From the NCBI GenBank assembly GCA_963781155.1, contig CAWAEC010000005.1:62001-126000 (forward strand): a stretch of 64,000 nucleotides of DNA, read 5' to 3'. Numbering within the stretch: position 1 is the first letter of the stretch; each line of letters opens with the position of its first letter. Position numbers and translations under genes: made by a program. The notes beneath the pieces were generated by a model. That model did not search any database, had not been told where the DNA came from, and saw only the letters and a list, made by a program, of their open reading frames with translations. Origin of the DNA: PALSA-693 sp963781155. Its GTDB lineage: Bacteria > Actinomycetota > Acidimicrobiia > Acidimicrobiales > Palsa-688. This document shows positions 26,369-35,828 of the stretch, in pieces.

Positions 26369-26702
26369 CCCGTTACGGGATCTCCCCGATGAGTTCCTGG
26401 CCTGCCGAGACCTGCGCCACGCCTGGGAGGAACTGGGCTACTACCGCGAGCGGGGCACCGGCCGAGCCGGCGGGCCCATCATCCGCAAACTCCGATGCCG
26501 GCGGTGCGGGACATTGCGGCGGGACACGCTGTCGAACTCGTTCTCCGAAAAGACCACCCACTACTACGGGCATCCCGAGGGGTACCGCATTGAAGGACTA
26601 GGCCGGGCGGGCCTGGACGACGTGCGCAAGGAAGTGGTCAAACGCCACCAGGTCGTCACCCTCAGCCACGACGAGCTCCTGGACGAACTCCAAGCCGAAT
26701 AG
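26358..26702 (+). CDS. Hypothetical protein with a CxxC zinc-ribbon-like motif
   Basis: 114 residues from ATG 26358 with a GGAGG site. It contains HAWEELGYYRERG, then LRCRRCGTLRRDTLS (a single CxxC) and a C-terminal helix rich in charged residues. The layout recalls small proteins of actinobacterial phages and integrative elements. Translationally coupled to the preceding gene. Function unknown. Confidence 0.6.
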   Translation: MAANPLRDLPDEFLACRDLRHAWEELGYYRERGTGRAGGPIIRKLRCRRCGTLRRDTLSNSFSEKTTHYYGHPEGYRIEGLGRAGLDDVRKEVVKRHQVVTLSHDELLDELQAE

Positions 26703-27423
26703 CCGACCGAAGCCGCTGCCACGCGGTCCGACCGCTTCGCCCGAAGTCCCGTCCCCGACGCATTGTCAGACGTCATCCACAACGGAACCCACCACGATGC
26801 CGATCCGTCAGCAGGAGGGGCCGTAAGGTTGATCGCGTGCAGCCAGCGGACGTACAGGCGAGCATGCTCCATGCTGACGACAGGGGTCAGCTGTTCGACG
26901 CGAGCACCATCACGCCGTAACCGTGGTACGCGTCGTGATCGGCATCCATGGCGACTTCCGGACGCCCACCCTGTCGATTCCAGCAGGCGCTCACCCTGAC
27001 GGGGCACGAACTCACAGCGTCGCTGTTCGCCGAGTACCGCGAGCACCCGCGTCGACCGGGCCTGGTAAGAGCCGGGCCTGCGGTACCGAACTCGGAGGTC
27101 GAATGTGAAAGTTCACTGCGAGCCGAGATGTAGCTGCGCCGAGGACCGCTGCGGTCGTCAGCGATCGCCTGCCCTCGTCCGGCTCCTAACACGGGAGCAG
27201 TCCTTCGCATTGAAACAAAGCTGGCGCATCCTCGTCGAACGCGACGGCACGTAGGAGCACGGCGAGGTCGTCAACGCGAAGGTCGCATCCGATGAAGCAA
27301 ACGGAGGCAGCATCGGCCCCGATCGCCTCAAAACGCCGGCGCTTGCCTGCCTGCGTGTTGGGATGGTCGACCGTAAAGAATCGGACGCCGAGAGTCGCGA
27401 ACCGCAGCGCTCGACCGTCGTAT
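26703..27423. other. No recognisable gene
   Basis: About 720 bases between the small operon and an SDR remnant. Short frames only; no family motif, repeat or RNA was seen. Confidence 0.35.
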
Positions 27424-27850
27424 CCAGGGCCCGGGTGGTCGTGAGCGGACGCGACAAGGCGCGGGGCACCGTCGTCATAAACGAGATCGACCTGGACGGC
27501 ACCCCGGCGGCGTCGAAGCGGTTGGCCGAAGAAGCGAGCGAGGTCCTCGGCGACACCCCGGACATCCTCGTCAACAACGCCGGCATCTACCCCGGAGCCT
27601 CAACCGCCGAGACCAACGAAGCCACCTTCGACCGGGTCTATGCAGTCAACGTCAAGGCTCCCTACTTCCTGACCGCCGTGATCGCCCCGGCGAAGGCGAA
27701 ACGAGGTGGCGGAGCGATCATCAACCTCGGGTCGTCGATCGCCCGCCTCGGCATCCCCGTCGGCTCGCTCTGCAGCTCGACCAAAGGCGCCCTCGAAACC
27801 CTCACCCGAGCGTGGGCCGCCGAGTACGGACCCGCCGGATCCGAAGCGGC
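27424..27850 (+). pseudogene. Short-chain dehydrogenase remnant
   Basis: It reads ARVVVSGRDKARG, then LGDTPDILVNNAGIYPG, VYAVNVKAPYFLT, GGGAIINLGSSIARLG and SSTKGALETLTRAWAAEYGP. These are SDR strands 2-6 in order. The N-terminal GxxxGxG cofactor loop is missing and the C-terminal third is replaced by an IS66 fragment. The catalytic YxxxK reads CSSTK, so the Tyr is lost. Non-functional. Confidence 0.7.
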
Positions 27851-28304
27851 AGTCAACGCCAGGCCGAGGAGCGTCGGGTTCGTCAGGCCCGCGCCGCCGG
27901 AGGTCAGCGCGGCCGTGCGGGCAAGCAGCCTGGGACGCCCGGTATCCACGTTGGCGATGACCGACAACCCCGATGTGGTGGTCGATCATGTGCCCGAGCG
28001 TTGCGCCGACTGTGGGGGCAACCTCTGCGACGGCCCCTTATCGGGCGTGGCCCGCCGTCAGGTGATCGACCGGCCCCAGGTCACCCCGACCGTGACCGAG
28101 CATCGGGCCCAGACCTGCGTCTGTGGCTGCTGCGGGGCGGCGATCACCGCAAACTTCCCGGCTTGGGTGCGAGCCCCGATCTCCTGGGGCCCGCGGGTCT
28201 GGGCGGTGGTCGCCTACCTTTTGGCTCGCCAGCACATCCCCGTGGAGCGGGCCGGCGAGGCCATTCGCGACCTGTTCGGCGTGAAGATCTCGCTGGCTGG
28301 GTGA
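27851..28304 (+). pseudogene. IS66 transposase fragment (zinc-binding N-terminal part)
   Basis: It reads RRVRQARAAGGQRGRAGKQPGTPG, then after a one-base shift near 27945 STLAMTDNPDVVVDHVPERCADCGGNL, RRQVIDRPQV, TEHRAQTCVCGCC and ARQHIPVERAGEAIRDLFGVKIS. This is the linker, zinc-finger and start of the catalytic part of IS66 TnpC. It is cut off at about 28304. The fusion to the SDR remnant upstream is accidental. Confidence 0.7.
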
Positions 28305-28380
28305 GATAGAGGATGCCCGCGACGACGGCGAGGGCGCCGATGAGGACGATCACGAATCCTGCCAGGGCACGCAATGACAC
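28303..28380 (-). pseudogene. Small membrane protein cut off by the IS66 fragment
   Basis: GTG 28380 with GGAGG upstream starts MSLRALAGFVIVLIGALAVVAGILYLTQP, one transmembrane helix, then runs into the IS66 boundary near 28304. Only about 26 codons remain. Confidence 0.45.
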
Positions 28381-28474
28381 AGCCACCTCCGCCGCAGAAC
28401 CTGCCCATGGCACCGTAGCAGCGGCCGGCGCTCCCAACCGGCCCGGACCGGGCGGTGGTGACCCTGGCTGGCGG

Positions 28475-28882
28475 TCACCGGTTGGGTGGGCTGAAGCGGT
28501 AGCTGCGCAGCACCTCGCAGACCACCCGCATCGACTCGGCCGGGCTGACCGCCGCCCGCCCTCCGTCAAGCAGATCCAGTTCGAGGCCGACGAGCACCCG
28601 TTGCACATCGGCGCTGGCCTCTGGCCGTGACGCCGTGGCCAGAACCTCGCCGGCCAGGAAACCGCACGCTTGGTCCCAGCTGGAACGGTAGCGGCGGCAG
28701 CCGCTCTGGGCCATCTCGACCAGTTCCGCAGGCGAGGCATGGGCCAGCCGGTTGACTCCCACCCAGGCCGGCACTCTGACCCGGCCCGCGTACGTCGTCG
28801 CTGCGCCGGCGCCCTCCAGTAGGGCCCGGGCTTCCTCGATCCCGGCTTCGGCGTTGGCATGTGGCCTCCACCGCCCTCGCAC
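28475..28882 (-). CDS. Hypothetical protein
   Basis: 135 residues, mostly helical (GIEEARALLEGAG, PAELVEMAQSGCRRYRSSWDQACGFLAGEVLATASR, SADVQRVLVGLELDLLDGGRAAVSPAESMRVVCEVLRSY). It has amino acid use typical of a real gene in this genome. The start is unclear. No family recognised. Confidence 0.45.
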   Translation of the reverse strand: MRGRWRPHANAEAGIEEARALLEGAGAATTYAGRVRVPAWVGVNRLAHASPAELVEMAQSGCRRYRSSWDQACGFLAGEVLATASRPEASADVQRVLVGLELDLLDGGRAAVSPAESMRVVCEVLRSYRFSPPNR

Positions 28883-29181
28883 GCGCTCTGTTCACTCCCC
28901 GCCGTTCGCGGCTGGAGGAAGGGTAGACAGCCTGCGCAGGGCGAAGAAAGGGTCCGCCCGTCATGATCGAACGGAAGGGCAGCTGACCGTCCTGGCCTCC
29001 AGTCGATGGTGAAGGCAGCCAGCCACGCCAGGCGACGCCTGGGGGGCTCGGGCAGACTTCGAGCGCCAGCGCCATCCTTGCCCGCCAACGCGTGCGCTCC
29101 GCCACGGGTCGACCGGCGGTGTTCGAGTCGTCCGTGAGCTCACCCTTGGGATGCCGGCGGGCCGCTTGCTAGAAACCTGGT

Positions 29182-29619
29182 GTGGAGTTGACCAGTAGCG
29201 CGTTTGCGCCAGGCGCGCCGATCCCACGTCGTTACTCCTGCCAGGGCGAAGACGTCTCGCCTCCTCTGGACTGGCGGGGCGTGCTTGAGCAGTCGGTCTC
29301 GCTGGCGCTGATTGTCGATGATCCCGACGCGCCGGCTGGCACGTTCACGCATTGGCTGGCTTGGGGGATCGCCCCGGCCAGAGGCCGGCTGGCCGAGGCT
29401 GAGGGCCCACCTGGGGAGGGTCGCAACGACTTTGGGCAGGTCGGCTATCGGGGGCCGTGCCCGCCGGGCGGCCACGGGGCTCACCACTACTTCTTCCGCC
29501 TCTACGCGCTCGACCGGGAGCTGGCCGTCCGTTCGGGCGCGGGTCGCCGGGACCTGGAGCGGGCCATGAAGGGCTGCGTGCTCGAGGTCGCCGATCTTGT
29601 CGGCACCTACCGGCGATGA
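29182..29619 (+). CDS. YbhB/YbcL family Raf-kinase-inhibitor-like (PEBP) protein
   Basis: 145 residues from GTG 29182. PEBP landmarks are in order: SCQGEDVSPPLDWRG, VDDPDAPAGTFTHWLAW and GYRGPCPPGGHGAHHYFFRLYALD. Bacterial members are small cytosolic ligand-binding proteins of unclear role. It overlaps the next gene by the ATGA stop/start, so it heads an operon with two TenA-type genes. A second PEBP gene lies at 53891. Confidence 0.88.
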   Translation: MELTSSAFAPGAPIPRRYSCQGEDVSPPLDWRGVLEQSVSLALIVDDPDAPAGTFTHWLAWGIAPARGRLAEAEGPPGEGRNDFGQVGYRGPCPPGGHGAHHYFFRLYALDRELAVRSGAGRRDLERAMKGCVLEVADLVGTYRR

Positions 29620-30248
29620 CAGCCCGCCAGCTGCTCGAGGATCTCCATCGTGAGCTGGCGCCGGTCGAGCAGGCCATCCGGACTCACCGATACCTGGCCA
29701 CGGCGCCTCCCGAGCAGTCCCTGCGGGCGTTCGCCGGCGAGCGGCACACGATATTGCGCAGCGACCGGCGGAGCTTCGCCACCCTGGCCGCCCGGTATGC
29801 CGAACCGCCCGCCGGCGACTTCTTTATCGGCCTGGCGCAGGGAGAGGGCGAGGCACTGGCACGCCTGCTGGCCCTGGCCGGGTCGTTGGACCTCGACGAA
29901 GTCGGGCTGGCCGACTACCAAGTCCAGCCGGGCTGTCAGGCCTACACGGCGTTCGTTTCCTGGCTGGCCCTAAACGGCTCCCGGGCCGATGTTGCCCTGG
30001 CCCCGTTGGCCAATCTGGCGGCCTGGGGCGAGAACTGCCGACGCCTGGCCGGCCTGCTCCACGGCCGGTACGAGATCTCGTTCTTCGAGTTCTTCGCCCA
30101 GCCCGCCGCGGGTTTTGAGGAGCAGGCGCTGGCCGTTGCCGAGCTTGGTCTGGTCGCGGGGGACGCCCCGGCGGGCGCCCGCCGCTGCGCCCGTCTGCTG
30201 CAGGCCTACGAGCTGCTGTTTTGGGACACGCTCGCCGATGCGTTTTAG
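29616..30248 (+). CDS. TenA-like / haem-oxygenase-fold protein
   Basis: 210 residues from ATG 29616. It is all helical, with a C-terminal AYELLFWDTLADAF that mirrors YELDFWEQAW of the TenA encoded next, and FFEFF / QGEGEALARLL helices typical of the haem-oxygenase-like fold. The active-site Cys context of TenA (LPCMWGY) is not present. It overlaps neighbours on both sides (4 and 11 bases). It may be a non-catalytic partner of the following TenA; this is inferred from layout. Confidence 0.62.
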   Translation: MTARQLLEDLHRELAPVEQAIRTHRYLATAPPEQSLRAFAGERHTILRSDRRSFATLAARYAEPPAGDFFIGLAQGEGEALARLLALAGSLDLDEVGLADYQVQPGCQAYTAFVSWLALNGSRADVALAPLANLAAWGENCRRLAGLLHGRYEISFFEFFAQPAAGFEEQALAVAELGLVAGDAPAGARRCARLLQAYELLFWDTLADAF

Positions 30249-30894
30249 CGATCAGCTCCGCCACGCGGCGGCGGACCTCTGGGAGGCCCAGCACCAGCAC
30301 CCATTCGTCTGCGGGATCCGCGATGGCACCCTCGCTGCGGACCGGTTTTGTTTCTATGTGCGCCAGGACTATCTGTTCCTGATCGACTACGGACGCCTGC
30401 TGGCCCTGGCCTGCGCCCGGGCGCCGCGCCTGGAATGGATGGAGCGCTTCGCGGAGATCGCCCACTCCACCCTGCGCACCGAGATGGACCTGCACCGCGC
30501 CTGCGCCGCCGAGTGGGGTATCTCAACCGCCGCCCTCGAACAGGAGCGCCCTCGCGCCGTAACCCGAGGTTACACCGACTTTCTGCTCCGCACCGCCGCG
30601 CTGGGCGACTTCGGGGAGCTGGTGGCCGCCCTGCTGCCGTGCATGTGGGGCTACAGCGAACTGGGTCAGAGGCTGGCCCAAGCCCAGCCTCCCGCGGCGG
30701 AGCGGTACGCCCGGTGGATCGAGATGTACGCCGGGGAAGACTTCGCCAACCTGGCCCACTGGTGCCAGGACGTCTGCGACGAGGCCGCCGCCGGGGCGGC
30801 GGAAGAAGCCCGAAGGAGGATGCGCGACGCCTTCCTGGCCAGCAGCCAATACGAGCTCGACTTCTGGGAGCAAGCCTGGCGCAGCGCGTCTTGA
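30238..30894 (+). CDS. tenA: TenA, aminopyrimidine aminohydrolase (thiaminase II)
   Basis: 218 residues from ATG 30238. TenA proteins hydrolyse thiamin breakdown products to salvage hydroxymethylpyrimidine. Motifs: FVRQ-like YVRQDYLFLIDY near 40-51, C135 in LLPCMWGY (the catalytic Cys position of the Bacillus enzyme), and E206 in QYELDFWEQAW. Normal length. Third gene of the PEBP/TenA-like/TenA operon. No thi-box (TPP riboswitch) was seen upstream of the operon. Confidence 0.88.
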   Translation: MRFSDQLRHAAADLWEAQHQHPFVCGIRDGTLAADRFCFYVRQDYLFLIDYGRLLALACARAPRLEWMERFAEIAHSTLRTEMDLHRACAAEWGISTAALEQERPRAVTRGYTDFLLRTAALGDFGELVAALLPCMWGYSELGQRLAQAQPPAAERYARWIEMYAGEDFANLAHWCQDVCDEAAAGAAEEARRRMRDAFLASSQYELDFWEQAWRSAS

Positions 30895-31399
30895 ACCCCA
30901 TCGCCGGCGATCACGACCATTTCTCGCCACCTGATTGGCGCTATAACACGCGCTTGCCGGCGATCGGGGCGCCCTGGGGTCGCGATTATCGGCTGCAGTT
31001 TCCTGTGTTGATCCCGCGTATCAATGGGTTCTTTGCGAAGAACCGCGAATGGCGGCCCGGGGGTGGATGTACGAGCCCGACTCGGTGTGAGGGTGGTTCG
31101 AAGGTTGACCGGGACGTCGGCGGCGTGGGGGCGCCCAGGGTTTCCCAGTTTGTCTCCATTGGAGATACTGATGTAGCGCACCGGTCCCCCTCAGACCATG
31201 ACGTGACCTGGGACCTTGGCCCGTTTCCGCTCTCTGGGGTGACCCTCCTCTCACTCGGAGTGACCGTACAATGGCGCGCCCCCGGTAGGTGCCGGCGGGC
31301 CAAGAGGTCCAGGTTCGATGACGCGCAGGGCCCGACAAAGGGTTCGCGGCTTTCTGACCGCCCAGCGACTGCGAATGGGCGGCCATCTTGGAGGGCTTC
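30895..31399. other. No recognisable gene
   Basis: About 500 bases downstream of tenA. Frames are shadows or short; no repeat or terminator hairpin with a T run was identified. The last 15 bases hold the GGAGGG site of the next gene. Confidence 0.35.
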
Positions 31400-32122
31400 G
31401 TGGTTGTACGCCTGATCGCCCGCCCCAGCGACTGGTTGGGATGGCTTCTCCTCGTCCTGGCCGGGATCTTGGTGACCGCTCCGGTGATGCTGGCCGCCTT
31501 CCGCGAATACGCCCGCGAGCAGCAAGCGGCGTTCGCGGTTGAGCTCGCCACCGACTACCGGACAAGACTGACGGTCACCTTGGTGGACGCTCTCACCCCT
31601 CTCGCCGACCTCGTGGGACGCATCAACCTGGCCGAGGGCGAACAGCGGGTGGCCTTGCAAGCCCAGCTCCGTCAGGGTGTCGTGGGCGCCGCGGCCGCGC
31701 TGTGCAGAGGAGAAAGGACACGGGTCGCCTTCTTCGGCCTCTACGGCACCGAGGTGCGACCCGGGGCGTGGGCGGGGCGGGCCGAGGCCCCGCCCATCGG
31801 TGTGGTGACCGCCACCGCAAGGTCGTCGAGGCTCATCGTGGACCTGGTCCACGGTCACGGTCGTCTGCTGGTGGCTGACCTCAGAGAGCGCCGCGCCCCA
31901 ATCCGCGCTGGCCTTCATGAAACCGCCCGGGCCCTGATCCTGGCGGCGGTGTACGCCGGGAGAGTGGAGTACGGGGTGCTGGCCGCAGACAACCCTGAGC
32001 CGGGGATCTTCGAGGCGGCCGACCTCGACGTCTTGGCCGCTCTCGCCCAACTGCTGGGCGCCGGCCTGACGGCCGCCGCCCAGCGCCCCCACAACGGGCA
32101 CGCCGCCGCCCGCCAGGACTAA
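31400..32122 (+). CDS. Membrane-anchored GAF-like sensor protein
   Basis: 240 residues. GTG 31400 is chosen because GGAGGG lies 5 bases upstream. One transmembrane helix (SDWLGWLLLVLAGILVTAPVML) is near residues 10-30, followed by a helical stalk. A domain of about 120 residues follows (RVAFFGLYGTEV...GRLLVADLRERR...ALILAAVYAGRVEYGVLAADNPEP...FEAADLDVLAALAQLLGAGL), whose order resembles a GAF domain. No output domain is fused. Function unknown. Confidence 0.55.
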   Translation: MVVRLIARPSDWLGWLLLVLAGILVTAPVMLAAFREYAREQQAAFAVELATDYRTRLTVTLVDALTPLADLVGRINLAEGEQRVALQAQLRQGVVGAAAALCRGERTRVAFFGLYGTEVRPGAWAGRAEAPPIGVVTATARSSRLIVDLVHGHGRLLVADLRERRAPIRAGLHETARALILAAVYAGRVEYGVLAADNPEPGIFEAADLDVLAALAQLLGAGLTAAAQRPHNGHAAARQD

Positions 32123-32201
32123 CCTTCCGTCTGGCCCGGGGCCCCGCCAAGCGCCTAGTCTCCGGATCGAGGGGCCGTCGCTGGTTAGTCGGGAGGCGCG
32201 G

Positions 32202-32453
32202 GTGACTGAACGACGAGTGTTGGTGGACGAGGTTAGCCGGCGCTGGTTGTGCGGGGAGCTCGCCGCGTCGGAGTACTTCGCTGCCGCTAACGCGGCAGCG
32301 TTGGAGGCGGCCCGACATGGCGTGTTGGAGCGCCTCAACGGCACCCACCCGGGCCGGCGCCTGTGGATCAGACTGTTTTCCCGCCTAGTAGGACGAGACG
32401 CCGTGGGCTATGGGCAGTCCCCCCCGGACCCCGAGTCGCCGCCGCCAGGTTGA
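32202..32453 (+). CDS. Small hypothetical protein
   Basis: 83 residues from GTG 32202 with GGAGG 6 bases upstream. An N-terminal VLVDEVSRRWLCGELAASEYFAAANAAALEAARHGV helix pair, then a basic segment and a Pro-rich tail. Codirectional with the GAF-like gene. No family recognised. Confidence 0.5.
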   Translation: MTERRVLVDEVSRRWLCGELAASEYFAAANAAALEAARHGVLERLNGTHPGRRLWIRLFSRLVGRDAVGYGQSPPDPESPPPG

Positions 32454-33023
32454 ACAGCAGGAACATCGCCAGGCGTTATCCCAGGCTTTGCAGTAAATGG
32501 CCCCATGCGCAGGGGGTGGATCCGCCACAATGTGTCCTCAGACCCTGGACTTCGGTCGCAAGCTTGCAGCCCTCGTGAGCACCATGCTCGACACGGCCAG
32601 CCAGGCCCGGGCCATCCAGACAGCCGAGTTCAGTCGGGACTCCACATGGCTGAGATCTGATGCGATGGCTGTTCTTACCGCCGACGTCCGGGAACCCATG
32701 TCCGAGACCGCAGGCGCCGCTCCGGGCAGGCCGGGTCCGTAGAACGGATTTGTGGGCCCCGATCATCTCGCTCCGGCGTCCATGAGCCGCACCCGTAGCG
32801 CCCCGAACCTGGAGTCAGCGTTCCCAGTACACCTATCCACCTGCCGGCGATCAGGGCGACTCGGCCCGCGAGATTATGGGCCGCGAATATGGGACGCACC
32901 GCTGCCTCCGTCGGCGCCACGGAGACTGATGTCGTTCGGGCTCGGGGCGGGAGTGCCACTGGTGCTCTCATGATCGTGTTCCAGATCGAAGGCATTCTGT
33001 CGCCGACGTCATCGTCGGGAACC
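32454..33023. other. No recognisable gene
   Basis: 570 bases; only short unsupported frames on both strands. Confidence 0.35.
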
Positions 33024-33608
33024 ATGAACCGTCACCGTACGTCGTACCTGATGATGAGGAGGCGAACGCTGGCAGTTCTGTGTGTCCCACTTGTGATGAG
33101 TGGCTGCGCGGGTAGTCGCCTTTCCACAGCATCAGCGCCGCCGGCGTCGTTGGGACCGACGATTGCTCGACCGCCACCAACGACGCTGCCTGCGCCCACC
33201 ACCGGCGGCCCGCTTCGATCCGCGCTGGCGCTTGCAACTACGAAGGTGAAAACGGGAGGGACGATCAAGGGCAGGATCACGGTGTGGAACGGAACGGGCC
33301 GACCGATAGAGTTCGCCGGCTGCGGTGGTCTCTTCGCAGTCTTGCTGACCGACCGCATCTACCACCCCCAGCCGGCCTGGCCGACGTGCGTGGAAAGGTT
33401 GACTGTCCCGACAGGTCTCTCCACCTACCCAATTACTGTCGATGCCAGCTACCAAGCGTGCAGTCAAGCCGGTGTCACGGCAACGGTCCCAGCTTGCGGA
33501 CCGTCCGCCCCGCCCGGGCTGCCGCCCGGGACGTATAGGGCGACTACGTATGAGGCGACACCGGTCGTTCCCTTAGCCAAGCCAGTCACCGCCGTCGTGA
33601 CTCCGTAG
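33024..33608 (+). CDS. Secreted lipoprotein, hypothetical
   Basis: 194 residues from ATG 33024. An arginine-rich start, hydrophobic LAVLCVPLVMSGC lipobox (Cys about residue 28), then a Pro/Thr-rich linker and a beta-rich domain with four cysteines (AGCGG, PTCVE, QACS, PACG). The segment KVKTGGTIKGRITVWNGTGRPIEFAGCGG looks like an immunoglobulin-like strand pair. Anchored outside the membrane by appearance. Function unknown. Confidence 0.62.
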   Translation: MNRHRTSYLMMRRRTLAVLCVPLVMSGCAGSRLSTASAPPASLGPTIARPPPTTLPAPTTGGPLRSALALATTKVKTGGTIKGRITVWNGTGRPIEFAGCGGLFAVLLTDRIYHPQPAWPTCVERLTVPTGLSTYPITVDASYQACSQAGVTATVPACGPSAPPGLPPGTYRATTYEATPVVPLAKPVTAVVTP

Positions 33609-34002
33609 ACGACAGATTCATTCATCCGGCGCCCGTTGACGGTGACTGTGCGGACCCGAGCCTCCGCCCCCTATTCGGCAGGGATGTGTAGTCTCAGCCC
33701 CAGCGATGTCGGTTCATGCCGTATGGAGCATAATAGCGGTACGTCAGCAGCCGGTGGGTCTGAATGTTATGCGCGGGTCTACATAGATGCTCATCGTTAG
33801 GGGTGAAAGTGCTATCGCCGATTTCGCGTCACTCGCCACCCGGGGGCGACCGTCGTTCCGCGTGTTTCAGTCGGCGACAGGGACGCCGCAGGAACGTCGG
33901 TTCGGTTCGACGTTTGAGGTCGGCAAATCGGTTTCCGCGAGGCTCCGATGGAAGCCGAGAGAGCCTGGGTGTCGCTGTTGTCACCGGCAGCCGTGAACTC
34001 TT
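33609..34002. other. No recognisable gene
   Basis: 394 bases between the convergent lipoprotein and anti-sigma genes. Nothing supported. Confidence 0.35.
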
Positions 34003-35277
34003 CTATGTCGTCTGGCAGGCCGGTGGGATGAGCTGGTGGGCCAGGTGAAGGCCTACCGCTGCATAGAAGGTGTAGTAGATCTGGTCGGGGCCGATGGCCA
34101 GGACGGTGTCTTCGGCCGGTTGCGGTAGCGCGAGGGTTCCCAGGATCTGGCCGGTGGAGGCGTTGGCGCAGTAGTTACGGGCGTTGCCGCCGTTCGTCTG
34201 GGTAATCCATACATGCCGGTCGGCCAGGGTCACCGTGATGCCGTTGGTCCCAAAGAGACAGGTGGGAGTGCTCTTTCCCTCCTGGCAGGTGCTGCGGTCC
34301 GACGGCGAGGGGGACAACGTGGTCGCGTCGAGACGCTCGACGTAACCCATCATCCCGGTGGCCTCCGACACCCACACGCTGGGACCCACAACCCCGGCCA
34401 CGACCGGCGCGGCCACCCCGCTCATGGGGTGCGATGCCAGGAGCGCCCCGGTGGTGGGGTTTCGCCGTTGGACCGCGCCCGTCCCGCTGCTGTTGGCCTG
34501 CCCGTCGACGAGGATGGTGCCGGCGGCGTCGGCCGCCACGTCCGAACTGTACGCTCCGGGGAGAGGCACCGTCAGGGTCACTCCCCCCGCCGGGAGCGCC
34601 ACCTGTAGCAGCCGGTTCCCGGCCGCGACCCACAGCCGACCGCCCGCGACCGCAAGATCGTGCGCCGCCCAGGCCTGGTTGGCTAAGCCTCCGAGTGGCC
34701 AGCGGCCCGTCACCTGCAGGGTCTGCGGATCGAGCCGCAAGAGCTCCTCGCCCGCCGCGGCCGAGGTGGTCACCCACAGTGAACCCGCGGCCTCCAATGG
34801 CTGGTCGAAGCCCGCACCGGGCGCGCTGATGGCCTCGATTCGACCGGTGGCGGCATCCACGCGGGCCAGCTCCGAGCGCACCGGGGCGCCCGGGGGCGAC
34901 ACCTGCCAGGCCACGTAGAGCCCACTCCCCGCCACGGTCACCATCGGCTGCTCCAGCGGCTGGGCGAACACGTTGCTGCCCACCGCCGGTGCCGCCCGAG
35001 TGGTCGCAGGATGGGTCGTGGCGGTCGACTTCGCCGTTGCCGACGGGGTGGAACCCACCGGCCCGACCCGAACAGTTTGGTGGCCCGGCCCCCCCAGCCC
35101 GGCCGCGGCCCAGCCGACAATGGCCAGCACCACGACCGAGGTGACCGCCCCCGCCGTCACCCAGCGGCGACGTCGCCTCCGCTGAACAGCCTCCAGATCA
35201 GCTAACGGCGGTGGCCGAGGAGTGAGGCCGTCGACCGCGTCGGCCATCAACTGGCGCAGGTCCGAGGGATCGCTCAC
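34003..35277 (-). CDS. Anti-sigma-like membrane protein with beta-propeller-type exterior
   Basis: 424 residues from GTG 35277, whose G is shared with the TAG of the upstream sigma gene. A short cytosolic part (SDPSDLRQLMADAVDGLTP...RRRRRR) precedes one transmembrane helix (WVTAGAVTSVVVLAIVGWAA, about 38-58) and a Thr-rich linker. About 300 external residues follow, of repeated WVT/WVA/WVS strands (AGSLWVTTSA, GGRLWVAAGN, GPSVWVSEAT, RHVWITQTN), typical of a propeller. One-base coupling to a SigE-type factor is the main reason to call it the cognate anti-sigma. No zinc-binding HxxxCxxC motif. Confidence 0.72.
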   Translation of the reverse strand: MSDPSDLRQLMADAVDGLTPRPPPLADLEAVQRRRRRRWVTAGAVTSVVVLAIVGWAAAGLGGPGHQTVRVGPVGSTPSATAKSTATTHPATTRAAPAVGSNVFAQPLEQPMVTVAGSGLYVAWQVSPPGAPVRSELARVDAATGRIEAISAPGAGFDQPLEAAGSLWVTTSAAAGEELLRLDPQTLQVTGRWPLGGLANQAWAAHDLAVAGGRLWVAAGNRLLQVALPAGGVTLTVPLPGAYSSDVAADAAGTILVDGQANSSGTGAVQRRNPTTGALLASHPMSGVAAPVVAGVVGPSVWVSEATGMMGYVERLDATTLSPSPSDRSTCQEGKSTPTCLFGTNGITVTLADRHVWITQTNGGNARNYCANASTGQILGTLALPQPAEDTVLAIGPDQIYYTFYAAVGLHLAHQLIPPACQTT

Positions 35278-35810
35278 TACAGCTCCTTCAACTCGTCGCG
35301 GAATCGGGACGCACCCCGGGCCGTGTAGCTGCGCACCGCCCCCACACTGACGGCCATCGCCGCGGCCGCCTCGGTTTCGGTGAACTGGGCGTAGTAGCGA
35401 AGGACCACCGCCTGGCGCTGGCGGGCGGGCAGGCGGAGCAGCGCCTGTACGATCGCCGTCCGCTCGACAGCCTCCACCACCCCCTCGTCCGCACCACACA
35501 TAAAGCCCTCCGGCCGGGCGTGGTGGCGGGCCGATACGAGCCGGCGCCGAAGCCTCGATCGGGCCAAGTTCACCACGGCCCGAGTCACATAGGCCGAGGC
35601 CCGATCCGGCTCTCGAAGTTCTCGCTTTCTTCCCAGCACCCGAACGAACGCCTCCTGCACGACCTCCTCGGCGGCGCCAACGTCGACCAGCAGCAGCGCG
35701 GCCACGCGCACCAGCCGCCCATAGTTCGCCAGGTAAAGCGCGGCGATACCCTCCCTGCTCACGGCGCGCGACTCGACGGCTAATTCCTCCCGTTCTGGGG
35801 CATCAGCCAC
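35277..35810 (-). CDS. ECF sigma factor, SigE family
   Basis: 177 residues from GTG 35810; a TTG 18 bases earlier is possible, as is a later GTG (SREGIAALYL). Region 2 is ALYLANYGRLVRVAALLLVDVGAAEEVVQEAFVRVLG; region 4 is ALLRLPARQRQAVVLRYYAQFTETEAAAAMAVSVGAVRSYTARG. This is the SigE-family layout common in actinobacteria. It directs RNA polymerase to a stress regulon and is presumably held by the coupled membrane protein. A tataag near 35815 could be its own -10 element. Confidence 0.85.
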   Translation of the reverse strand: MADAPEREELAVESRAVSREGIAALYLANYGRLVRVAALLLVDVGAAEEVVQEAFVRVLGRKRELREPDRASAYVTRAVVNLARSRLRRRLVSARHHARPEGFMCGADEGVVEAVERTAIVQALLRLPARQRQAVVLRYYAQFTETEAAAAMAVSVGAVRSYTARGASRFRDELKEL

Positions 35811-35828
35811 ACTCTTATAGACGCACAA

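Noticed and set aside
27363..28304. Single fused SDR-transposase protein
   Set aside because: The continuous frame is accidental: the SDR part lacks both ends and the IS66 part only matches after a one-base shift near 27945.
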